From Burkholderia sp. BCC0506 (lineage in GTDB: Bacteria; Pseudomonadota; Gammaproteobacteria; Burkholderiales; Burkholderiaceae): a stretch of DNA of 64,000 bases. The stretch lies in contig NZ_CADFEN010000004.1 in NCBI RefSeq assembly GCF_902833145.1, forward strand, positions 124,001 through 188,000, given 5' to 3'. The position numbers were made by a program, and so were the translations under genes. Positions 50,279-58,111 of the stretch are shown piece by piece (position 1 is the stretch's first letter; each line of letters begins with the position of its first letter). Under the pieces are notes generated by a model. That model was not told the origin of the DNA and made no database searches. It saw nothing but the letters and a program-made list of their open reading frames with translations.

Positions 50279-51897
50279 TGGCCGATACCGATACGCAAAA
50301 AGCCGACGTCGTCGTCGTCGGATCGGGTGTCGCCGGCGCGATCGTCGCGCACCAGCTCGCGATGGCGGGCAAGTCCGTGATCCTGCTGGAAGCCGGTCCG
50401 CGCATGCCGCGCTGGGAAATCGTCGAGCGCTTTCGCAATCAGCCCGACAAGACCGATTTCATGGCGCCGTACCCGTCGAGCCCGTGGGCCCCGCATCCGG
50501 AATACGGCCCGCCGAACGACTACCTGATCCTGAAGGGCGAGCACAAGTTCAACTCGCAGTACATCCGCGCGGTGGGCGGCACGACGTGGCACTGGGCCGC
50601 GTCGGCGTGGCGCTTCATCCCGAACGACTTCAAGATGAAGACCGTGTACGGCGTCGGCCGCGACTGGCCAATCCAGTACGACGACCTCGAGCATTACTAT
50701 CAGCGCGCCGAGGAGGAACTCGGCGTGTGGGGCCCGGGCCCCGAGGAAGACCTGTATTCCCCGCGCAAGCAGGCGTATCCGATGCCGCCGCTGCCGTTGT
50801 CGTTCAACGAGCAGACCATCAAGAGCGCGCTCAACGCCCATGATCCGAAGTTCCACGTGGTGACCGAACCCGTCGCGCGCAACAGCCGCCCGTACGACGG
50901 CCGGCCGACCTGTTGCGGGAACAACAATTGCATGCCGATCTGCCCGATCGGGGCGATGTACAACGGCATCGTCCACGTCGAGAAGGCCGAGCAGGCCGGC
51001 GCGAAGCTGATCGACAGCGCGGTCGTCTACAAGCTCGAAACCGGGCCGGACAAGCGCATCGTCGCCGCGATCTACAAGGACAAGACGGGTGCCGACCATC
51101 GCGTCGAGGGCAAGTACTTCGTGCTCGCCGCGAACGGCATCGAGACGCCGAAGATCCTGCTGATGTCCGCGAACCGCGATTTCCCGAACGGTGTCGCCAA
51201 CAGCTCCGACATGGTCGGCCGCAACCTGATGGACCACCCGGGCACCGGCGTGTCGTTCTACGCGAGCGAGAAGCTGTGGCCGGGCCGCGGCCCGCAGGAG
51301 ATGACGTCGCTGATCGGTTTTCGCGACGGCCCGTTCCGCGCGACCGAAGCCGCGAAGAAGATCCACCTGTCGAACATGTCGCGCATCAACCAGGAGACGC
51401 AGAAGATCTTCAAGGCCGGCAAGCTGATGAAGCACGAGGAGCTCGACGCGCAGATCCGCGACCGTTCCGCGCGCTACGTGCAGTTCGACTGCTTCCACGA
51501 AATCCTGCCGCAGCCCGAGAACCGCATCGTGCCGAGCAAGACGGCCACCGACGCGATCGGCATCCCGCGCCCCGAGATCACGTACGCGATCGACGATTAC
51601 GTGAAGCGCGGCGCCGTGCACACGCGCGAGGTCTACGCGACGGCCGCGAAGGTGCTCGGCGGCACCGACGTCGTGTTCAACGACGAATTCGCGCCGAACA
51701 ACCACATCACGGGCGCGACGATCATGGGCGCGGATGCGCGCGACTCGGTCGTCGACAAGGACTGCCGCACGTTCGACCATCCGAACCTGTTCATCTCGAG
51801 CAGCTCGACGATGCCGACCGTCGGTACGGTGAACGTGACGCTGACGATCGCGGCGCTCGCGCTGCGGATGTCGGACACGCTGAAGAAGGAAGTCTGA
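50278..51897 (+). CDS. FAD-dependent sugar dehydrogenase, catalytic alpha subunit (GMC family)
   Basis: A 539-residue glucose-methanol-choline oxidoreductase. It has the FAD dinucleotide fold at the N-terminus (ADVVVVGSGVAGAIVAHQLA), GGTTWHWAASAWRF for flavin contacts, a cysteine cluster CCGNNNCMPICPIGAMYNG that binds a 3Fe-4S cluster in the B. cepacia enzyme, and the C-terminal GMC block with active-site His residues (EFAPNNHITGATIMGAD and the later TVGTVNVTLTIAAL). It oxidises glucose or related sugars at C1 in the periplasm and passes electrons through the iron-sulfur cluster to the cytochrome subunit. It overlaps the small subunit gene and ends 2 bp before the cytochrome gene. Confidence 0.94.
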   Translation: MADTDTQKADVVVVGSGVAGAIVAHQLAMAGKSVILLEAGPRMPRWEIVERFRNQPDKTDFMAPYPSSPWAPHPEYGPPNDYLILKGEHKFNSQYIRAVGGTTWHWAASAWRFIPNDFKMKTVYGVGRDWPIQYDDLEHYYQRAEEELGVWGPGPEEDLYSPRKQAYPMPPLPLSFNEQTIKSALNAHDPKFHVVTEPVARNSRPYDGRPTCCGNNNCMPICPIGAMYNGIVHVEKAEQAGAKLIDSAVVYKLETGPDKRIVAAIYKDKTGADHRVEGKYFVLAANGIETPKILLMSANRDFPNGVANSSDMVGRNLMDHPGTGVSFYASEKLWPGRGPQEMTSLIGFRDGPFRATEAAKKIHLSNMSRINQETQKIFKAGKLMKHEELDAQIRDRSARYVQFDCFHEILPQPENRIVPSKTATDAIGIPRPEITYAIDDYVKRGAVHTREVYATAAKVLGGTDVVFNDEFAPNNHITGATIMGADARDSVVDKDCRTFDHPNLFISSSSTMPTVGTVNVTLTIAALALRMSDTLKKEV

Positions 51898-51899
51898 CC

Positions 51900-53177
51900 G
51901 TGCGGAAATCTACTCTCACCTTCCTCCTCGCCGGGTGCCTCGCGTTGCCGGGCCTCGTGCGCGCGGCCGATTCGGCCGATCCCGCGCAGATCAAGCGCGG
52001 CGAATACCTCGCGGTCGCGGGCGACTGCATGGCCTGCCACACCGCGAAGGGCGGCAAGCCGTTCGCGGGCGGCCTAGGCATGCCGGTGCCGATGCTCGGC
52101 AAGATCTACACGAGCAACATCACGCCGGATCCCGACACCGGCATCGGCAACTGGACGTTCGACGACTTCGAGCGCGCGGTGCGTCACGGCGTGTCGAAGA
52201 ACGGCGACAACCTGTATCCGGCGATGCCGTACGTGTCGTACGCGAAGATCAACGACGACGACGTGCAGGCGCTGTACGCATACTTCATGCACGGCGTCGA
52301 ACCGGTCAAGCAGGCGCCGCCGAAGAACGAGATCCCCGCGCTGCTGAGCATGCGCTGGCCGCTGAAGATCTGGAACTGGCTGTTCCTGAAGGACGGCGTC
52401 TACCAGCCGAAGCCGGCGCAGAGCGCCGAGTGGAACCGCGGCGCATATCTCGTGCAGGGCCTCGCGCACTGCAGCACCTGCCACACGCCGCGCGGCATCG
52501 CGATGCAGGAGAAGTCGCTCGACGAAACGGGCGGCAGCTTCCTGTCGGGTTCCGTGCTCGCGGGCTGGGACGGCTACAACATCACGTCCGACCCGAACGC
52601 GGGGATCGGCGGCTGGACGCAGCAGCAGCTCGTCCAGTACCTGCGCACCGGCAGCGTGCCGGGCCTCGCGCAGGCGGCCGGCCCGATGGCCGAGGCGGTC
52701 GAGCACAGCTTCTCGAAGATGACCGAAGCCGACATCGGCGCGATCGCGACGTACATTCGCACCGTGCCGGCCGTCGCCAACGGCGATGCGAAGCAGTCGC
52801 GCTCGTCGTGGGGCAAGCCGGCCGAGGATGGCCTGAAGCTGCGCGGCGTCGCGCTTGCGTCGTCGGGGATCGATCCGGCACGGCTGTATCTCGGCAACTG
52901 CGCGACCTGCCACCAGATGCAGGGCAAGGGCACGCCGGACGGTTACTACCCGCCGCTGTTCCACAACTCGACGGTCGGCGCGTCGAATCCGACCAACCTC
53001 GTGCAGGTGATCCTGAACGGCGTGCAGCGCAAGGCCGGTAGCGAGGATGTCGGGATGCCGGCGTTCCGCCACGAGCTGTCGGATGCGCAGATCGCCGCGC
53101 TGACGAACTACCTGACCGGGCAGTTCGGCAATCCGGCCGCGAAGGTGACCGAGCAGGACGTCGCGAAGCTGCGCTGA
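51900..53177 (+). CDS. Sugar dehydrogenase cytochrome c (beta) subunit, tri-haem
   Basis: A 425-residue periplasmic cytochrome with a signal peptide (STLTFLLAGCLALPGLVRA) and three CxxCH haem sites, CMACH, CSTCH and CATCH, spaced over three cytochrome c domains. It accepts electrons from the catalytic subunit and hands them to the respiratory chain or an outside acceptor. The start is a GTG at 51900, two bases after the catalytic subunit's stop. It matches the alcohol/gluconate/sorbitol dehydrogenase cytochrome family in length and layout. The operon order small-catalytic-cytochrome is that of the B. cepacia enzyme. Confidence 0.93.
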   Translation: MRKSTLTFLLAGCLALPGLVRAADSADPAQIKRGEYLAVAGDCMACHTAKGGKPFAGGLGMPVPMLGKIYTSNITPDPDTGIGNWTFDDFERAVRHGVSKNGDNLYPAMPYVSYAKINDDDVQALYAYFMHGVEPVKQAPPKNEIPALLSMRWPLKIWNWLFLKDGVYQPKPAQSAEWNRGAYLVQGLAHCSTCHTPRGIAMQEKSLDETGGSFLSGSVLAGWDGYNITSDPNAGIGGWTQQQLVQYLRTGSVPGLAQAAGPMAEAVEHSFSKMTEADIGAIATYIRTVPAVANGDAKQSRSSWGKPAEDGLKLRGVALASSGIDPARLYLGNCATCHQMQGKGTPDGYYPPLFHNSTVGASNPTNLVQVILNGVQRKAGSEDVGMPAFRHELSDAQIAALTNYLTGQFGNPAAKVTEQDVAKLR

Positions 53178-53353
53178 CGCGGCACGCGACGAAGCAGGGC
53201 GACAACAGAAAAGAGGAGGAGCACAGCACATCGGGCGGGCCCCGATGCCGGTTGTTGCAGAGCGGGGCGGGCGGCGCGGTTGGTCGCCCGCTCCGGTTCA
53301 CAGGCAATCCGGTGCGTGCGGTTGCGCGCGCATCGTTTTCGTTGATCGAGACC

Positions 53354-53773
53354 ATGACACCGAACCAACCGTTTCTCGCGTCCCAGCGCGATGTGCTGCT
53401 GCTGCTTGCCCGAATTCTGCTCGTGATCCTGTTCGTGATGTTCGGCTGGAAGAAGATTATCGACTTCTCCGGTACGATCGCGTTCATGGGAAGCGAGGGT
53501 GCGCCGGCACCGATCATTTCGGCGGCGATCTCCGTCGTGATGGAGCTCATCGTCGGCATTGCGATCCTCGTCGGTTTCCAGACGCGGCCGCTCGCGCTGT
53601 TGCTTGCGCTGTATACGATCGGCACCGGCATCATCGGCCACCACTACTGGACGATGACGGGCGGCGAGCAGATCAACAACATGATTCATTTCTACAAGAA
53701 CATCGCGATCTCGGGCGGCTTGCTCGCGCTCTGCGCGGCCGGCCCCGGACGTTTTTCGATCGATCGCGGCTAA
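53354..53773 (+). CDS. DoxX-family inner-membrane protein
   Basis: A 139-residue protein with four membrane segments. The DoxX features are LLARILLVILFVMFGWKKII in TM1, AISVVMELIVGIAILVGF in TM2, and ALYTIGTGIIGHHYW with NNMIHFYKNIAISGGLLAL in the second half. DoxX proteins are small redox-linked membrane proteins of unclear mechanism, sometimes found with oxidoreductases or thiosulfate metabolism. It follows the dehydrogenase operon by 176 bp in the same direction and may be co-expressed. The ATG at 53354 fits the family start. Confidence 0.88.
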   Translation: MTPNQPFLASQRDVLLLLARILLVILFVMFGWKKIIDFSGTIAFMGSEGAPAPIISAAISVVMELIVGIAILVGFQTRPLALLLALYTIGTGIIGHHYWTMTGGEQINNMIHFYKNIAISGGLLALCAAGPGRFSIDRG

Positions 53774-53836
53774 GCAGACCGGAGGCGCGTGCATGGGGTG
53801 CGCGTCGGACGGTCGAGACTTCGAGGGGGCATCATT

Positions 53837-54943
53837 TTGCGACTTCAATACTTCGCATGGCTGATTGCAGCCGCCGCACCGGCGGCTGCGTTTGCACAAA
53901 CGAGCGTCACGCTGTACGGCCGGATCGACGGCGGCGTCGAATACCTGAACCACATCGCGAAGCCGAACGGCGGCAGCGGCACGCGCTGGAGCGCGGAAAG
54001 CGGCGACTGGGGCACCAGCATGTTCGGGCTGAAGGGCGTCGAGGATCTCGGCGGCGGGCTGTCGACGGTCTTCAACCTGGAAACCGCGTTCCAGGTGATG
54101 AACGGCCAGACGGGCGGCGGGCGCATGTGGTCACGGCGCGCGTACGTCGGGTTGAAGAGCGACACGTGGGGCCAGCTGCAGGCCGGCCGCAATCTGTTCA
54201 TCGACAGCGACGGCGTGTGGGAATTCGATCCGTTCGTCCAGCAGGCGTTTTCGTCGGCTTCGCTCGTGCGTGGCCGCAACTGGCAGCAGACCAGCAACAA
54301 CATCGAATATCACAGCCCGGTGATCGGCGGCTTCGACGTGCAGGCGCAATACGCGTTCGGCAACCAGTCGCGCGGCTTCAACTACGGTGCGGCCGACGAT
54401 TTCGGCCGCTCGGACGGGATCATGATCTCGTACCACTCGCCGGTGCTCGACGTGCGCGGCATCTACGACGAGCTGCGCGACAACAACGGCAAGTTCAGCA
54501 ACATCTTCACCGCGTCGCGCGAGTATTTCGTCGGCGCGAACGTGAAGGTGTCGAAGTTCAAGATCCAGGGCGCGTATACGCACTACCAGGCGCCGGATAG
54601 TCCGGCTGGCGTTGCCGATCGTGCGGATCACTACTGGCTTGGTGCGACTTATGCGGCGACGCCGCAGTGGGCCGTGACGGGGGGCGGGTATTACGTGAAG
54701 GTGGGTGATGGCGGCGGCGACGCGTCGCACGACCCGTCGGGGCACGCGATGATGTACGTGCTCGGTACCACGTACAACCTGTCGAAACGTACGTTCCTGT
54801 ACGGCACGGTTGCGTATGTGCGCAACGGCGGGAATTCGAACTTCTCGCTGATCGCGTCGCCGCGTGACGCGACGTCGGGCACGAGCCCGATGACGGGCGA
54901 GTCGCAGACGGGCGCGTATGTGGGGATGATGCATACGTTCTGA
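53837..54943 (+). CDS. Gram-negative porin (Burkholderia/Neisseria type)
   Basis: A 368-residue outer-membrane porin. The signal peptide RLQYFAWLIAAAAPAAAFAQ leads into TSVTLYGRIDGGVEYLNHI, the hallmark first strand of this porin family. Later blocks include GFKGVEDLGGGL-like sequence (MFGLKGVEDLGGGLSTVF), LKSDTWGQLQAGR with NLF (the usual L3 approach), and a C-terminal strand ending in Phe (GAYVGMMHTF), needed for outer-membrane assembly. The start is taken as TTG 53837 with GAGGGGG upstream; a GTG at 53789 is an alternative. It follows the DoxX gene and is closed by a strong terminator; it may admit sugars oxidised by the dehydrogenase. Confidence 0.9.
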   Translation: MRLQYFAWLIAAAAPAAAFAQTSVTLYGRIDGGVEYLNHIAKPNGGSGTRWSAESGDWGTSMFGLKGVEDLGGGLSTVFNLETAFQVMNGQTGGGRMWSRRAYVGLKSDTWGQLQAGRNLFIDSDGVWEFDPFVQQAFSSASLVRGRNWQQTSNNIEYHSPVIGGFDVQAQYAFGNQSRGFNYGAADDFGRSDGIMISYHSPVLDVRGIYDELRDNNGKFSNIFTASREYFVGANVKVSKFKIQGAYTHYQAPDSPAGVADRADHYWLGATYAATPQWAVTGGGYYVKVGDGGGDASHDPSGHAMMYVLGTTYNLSKRTFLYGTVAYVRNGGNSNFSLIASPRDATSGTSPMTGESQTGAYVGMMHTF

Positions 54944-54965
54944 GCAGGCGCGGTTCGCGCAGGTG

Positions 54966-55000
54966 AAAAAGGCACGGGCGGTGAAGGCCCGTGCCTTTTT
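54966..55000 (+). terminator. Rho-independent terminator after the porin gene
   Basis: Arms AAAAAGGCACGGGC (54966-54979) and GCCCGTGCCTTTTT (54987-55000) pair perfectly around a 7-nt loop, with the T-run at the 3' arm, 22 bp after the stop codon. Confidence 0.93.
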
Positions 55001-55011
55001 GCGTTTACGGC

Positions 55012-55047
55012 GATTGCGGAGAGGATTGCGGAGAGGATTGCGGCGAG
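55012..55047. repeat. Three tandem 12-bp direct repeats
   Basis: GATTGCGGAGAG is present at 55012-55023 and 55024-55035, and a third copy with one change (GATTGCGGCGAG) at 55036-55047, directly after the porin terminator. A variable-number tandem repeat is possible. Confidence 0.8.
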
Positions 55048-55432
55048 CACAGTAGTGTCGACGGCGGCGTATGGCATACATGAATATTGCGTTGCCGATG
55101 ATGCGCGCTCGATGCATTCACACTCTCTAACGTTTACGGCCTCGAAAATTGAAGCAAACAACGGTTATGCGATTTGTCGCAATCCGACTGATGTGAGCCG
55201 CCGTTCGATCCGTTAGGTCGACGGCTGTCGCGCGCCACCCGACGGGCCACGAGCCCGTATTTCCCCACGACATCGTTGTGCTCGTAAACATGATGTAAAT
55301 CGCGCGAGATTCGTTCCGGCTCGCCGCGATACTGAACATGAAACATCAACGGCGTACGACGGGATGGGGCGCGACTCGATATGATGAATTCCGGTTCGTT
55401 GCGATTCAGCGCTTCGAGCCGCGTCGATACCT
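55048..55432. other. Non-coding boundary region between porin and the T6SS vgrG island
   Basis: About 385 bp with lower GC than the porin gene and no recognisable gene on either strand; several short frames exist but none has both a ribosome binding site and protein-like composition. It may hold remains of older genes and the promoter for whatever transcript ends at the tandem terminators that follow. Confidence 0.35.
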
Positions 55433-55473
55433 GAAGGCCCCGCAGTGCCCGACATTTTGGGCCTTCTCCTTTT
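55433..55473 (+). terminator. First of two tandem terminator-like hairpins before vgrG
   Basis: Arms GAAGGCCC (55433-55440) and GGGCCTTC (55459-55466) pair around an 18-nt loop and are followed by TCCTTTT. Confidence 0.5.
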
Positions 55474-55489
55474 GAAGCGATACCAATCT

Positions 55490-55520
55490 GCCGCCCGGCA
55501 TTGCCCGGCGGCCGTTTTTT
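55490..55520 (+). terminator. Rho-independent terminator 26 bp before vgrG
   Basis: Arms GCCGCCCGGC (55490-55499) and GCCCGGCGGC (55503-55512), one mismatch, 3-nt loop, then CG and six T residues (55515-55520). It points toward vgrG, so it either ends an upstream transcript or acts as an attenuator for vgrG. Confidence 0.75.
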
Positions 55521-55546
55521 GTTACTGCAAGGCACGGGGTAGGCTG

Positions 55547-58051
55547 ATGGTTTCCGATCTGCTGAACAAGACACTGCGCGCGCAATACGTGCAACACGGA
55601 CGAATTGTCCGCCTCGATACGCCGCTTGGCGAAGACTGGTTGGTCCCGCTTTATGTCCGGGGGCGGGCATGTCTTGGGCGAGACTTCGAATTCACGATCG
55701 ACGCAGCGTCGACGCGGCTCGAAACGATTCGGGCCAACGCGCTGATCCGGCAATCCGTGACGCTGTGGATTCGGCAAACGGACGGGAGTGAAATGCCGAT
55801 TCACGGCTATGTGACTGCGTTCAGTCGCTTGGGCGGGGACGGAGCCAACACCTACTACCAGTTCCGCTTCAATTCATTCCTCGCGCTGCTGAGGCTCGGT
55901 AGTGACAGGCGCGACTGGATCGAGACGCCCGCGCAGCAAACCGTGTCCGACGTGCTCGCCAAGTATCCCCAATCATCCGGTAACGTGAATTGGCAATTGC
56001 GCCAAGCGCTGCGCTCGTATTCGCAGCGGATGCAATGGGAGTCCGACTGGAACTACGTCCACCGTACATTCGAAGAACTCGGTCTCTTTCCGCGTTTCGA
56101 CATCGCGCCGGACGGCAAGTCACACAAGGTCGTCATCATGGACGATCTTTTTTCCGTTCCAGAATTAAAGCGCAAGATCATTTTGTTTAGCGGCGCGGTA
56201 CAGGACGAGGAATTCGACGGCCTTGGCGAGTGGATCGATTCGCAGGAAATCCAGTCCGCCGAACTCGACACGGGCACATTCGACTACAAACGTCCGGACC
56301 TTTCGAAGCACGTCACGATGCCCGCATTCGATCTTGATGACGTACCGGGGCTGGGCGAGCAATACGAATATACGGGATCGCATACGTGGTCGGATCGCGA
56401 CATGGGCGAAACGCAAGCAAACGTTGTCGCTGAGGAATGGCGCTCGCGCGCGCAGCGCTTTCACGGTGTCGGCGCATTGCGTTGCGCATGGCCGGGTCGC
56501 TATGGCGTGCTGACGGGGCACCCGGTGCACGATGCGCAGTCGGAACAGGATCGCGAGATGGCGATTCTTTCGGTGAACTGGCTCATCCAGAACAACGTGC
56601 CGGGTATCGAAAACCTGATGCGTTTTCGCAAGAGCCTGCGCGCCGAAGTCGAGCAGGCGCGAGCGACCGGCGCGGGTTCGGCGGTGCGCCATGACGACGG
56701 CAGCGTTGGATTTTTCCACGTCGAAATCGAAGCGCAACGGCGTCGGGTCGCATTCCGCAGTCCCTTCGAACACAAGAAGCCCGTTATGCAGCTTCAGACG
56801 GGCATCATCGGTGGACCGGACAACGAGGAAATCTATACGGATGAATGGCTGCGGGCGAAGGTTCGACTGACATCGGATCGACTCAATGACGGCGACCAGA
56901 ACGTGTCGGCGTGGATACGCGCGGCGATGCCCGATGCGGGCTACAAGCGCGGCGGCATGTTCCCGCTGCGCAAGAACGACGAAGTGCTAATCGATTTTAT
57001 CAACGGTGATTGTGACCGTCCGGTGATCCTGTCCAGAATGCATGGTGGCGAAAGCAAGCCCGAATGGCACACGCACGGGCTGACCTCGGGCTTGCTGTCG
57101 CGCGAATACGGCGGAGAAGGCTACAACCAACTGATGATGGACGACGCCAGCGGGCAGAACCGCGTGCATCTGTACTCGACAAGTTATTGCTCTCATTTGC
57201 ACCTGGGCTACCTGATTCAGCATTCGGGCAATACGCGCGGTGCGTTCATCGGTCACGGCTTCGACCTCAAGTCGTTGGGCTACGGTGCGGTGCGGGCCGA
57301 ACAAGGGCTCTACGTTTCGACGCAACCCGCCGCGACTCAACCGCTGAGTGTGACGGCAGCGTCCGAACAGCTTACCCGCGCCGAAGCGATGTTGGCGACG
57401 ACGTCGAAGGCGAGCCAGACGAATCGGGCGCAGAGTCAGCAAGACGGCCACGATGCACTGAAAACTTTCACGGACGCAACGCAGCACCCGGTGGCAGGCA
57501 CAACCAAGGGCGGCCGCACGGCAGGTGGCGGCACGGGCAACGCGAACGGCTTCGCGAAGCCGATCATGCTGCTCTCGAGTCCGGAAGGCATTGCCGCATC
57601 GACGCAAGGGTCGGCGCATATCTCGGCAAACAAGCAAACCAACGTGGTCGCCGGGGAAGACATCAACCTCGCAGCCGGTCGGGCGTTACTCGCCAGTGTG
57701 TTGGAGCAAATCAGCCTGTTTGCGGAAAAACTCGGCGTCAAGATCTACGCGGCGAGCGGCCCGATAGACCTTCAGGCGCAGAATGATTCGATGAGTTTGA
57801 CCGCTTCGCAAGATGTGAAGATTACGGCGGGCAAGAAGATGTATCTGTCGGCCGATGAAATCTGGATCGGCGCGAACGGCTCGTATATCAAGCTGACGGC
57901 GAACATGATCGAGAACGCAACGTCGGGCCAGATTATAGAAAAGTGCGCGAATTGGGAGAAAGCAGGAGCGGCAAGCGGCACGCTGAAAAACCCGCTGCAT
58001 TCGACGCCTGTATCGGTCGACGGCGGTCGTTTCACAGTGTTCTCCGGTTAA
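55547..58051 (+). CDS. vgrG: T6SS spike protein VgrG (with DUF2345 C-terminal extension)
   Basis: An 834-residue VgrG that caps the Hcp tube and carries effectors. Gp27-like domain: PLYVRGRACLGRDFEFTIDA and GYVTAFSRLGGDGANTYYQF near the N-terminus, with WESDWNYVHRTFEELGLFPRF further on. Gp5 OB-fold: LRAKVRLTSDRLNDGDQNVSA, WIRAAMPDAGYKRGGMFPLR, KNDEVLIDFINGDCDRPVI. Then the YNQLMMDDASGQNRVHLYS segment and a DUF2345 region (PIMLLSSPEGIAASTQGSAH to VKITAGKKMYLSADEIW), which often binds cargo effectors. The ATG at 55547 follows GGGGTAGG. The effector gene starts 60 bp later. Together with PAAR and tssF nearby, this is a T6SS vgrG island. Confidence 0.94.
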   Translation: MVSDLLNKTLRAQYVQHGRIVRLDTPLGEDWLVPLYVRGRACLGRDFEFTIDAASTRLETIRANALIRQSVTLWIRQTDGSEMPIHGYVTAFSRLGGDGANTYYQFRFNSFLALLRLGSDRRDWIETPAQQTVSDVLAKYPQSSGNVNWQLRQALRSYSQRMQWESDWNYVHRTFEELGLFPRFDIAPDGKSHKVVIMDDLFSVPELKRKIILFSGAVQDEEFDGLGEWIDSQEIQSAELDTGTFDYKRPDLSKHVTMPAFDLDDVPGLGEQYEYTGSHTWSDRDMGETQANVVAEEWRSRAQRFHGVGALRCAWPGRYGVLTGHPVHDAQSEQDREMAILSVNWLIQNNVPGIENLMRFRKSLRAEVEQARATGAGSAVRHDDGSVGFFHVEIEAQRRRVAFRSPFEHKKPVMQLQTGIIGGPDNEEIYTDEWLRAKVRLTSDRLNDGDQNVSAWIRAAMPDAGYKRGGMFPLRKNDEVLIDFINGDCDRPVILSRMHGGESKPEWHTHGLTSGLLSREYGGEGYNQLMMDDASGQNRVHLYSTSYCSHLHLGYLIQHSGNTRGAFIGHGFDLKSLGYGAVRAEQGLYVSTQPAATQPLSVTAASEQLTRAEAMLATTSKASQTNRAQSQQDGHDALKTFTDATQHPVAGTTKGGRTAGGGTGNANGFAKPIMLLSSPEGIAASTQGSAHISANKQTNVVAGEDINLAAGRALLASVLEQISLFAEKLGVKIYAASGPIDLQAQNDSMSLTASQDVKITAGKKMYLSADEIWIGANGSYIKLTANMIENATSGQIIEKCANWEKAGAASGTLKNPLHSTPVSVDGGRFTVFSG

Positions 58052-58111
58052 ACCGCGCGGCGGGATAGTTCCAATATAAAAAAACCTGAAACCGAATCCG
58101 AGTCGGGAATC

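Noticed and set aside
55134-55670. A 178-codon minus-strand frame before and into vgrG
   Set aside because: It overlaps the vgrG start antisense and contains both terminators; no domain recognised.
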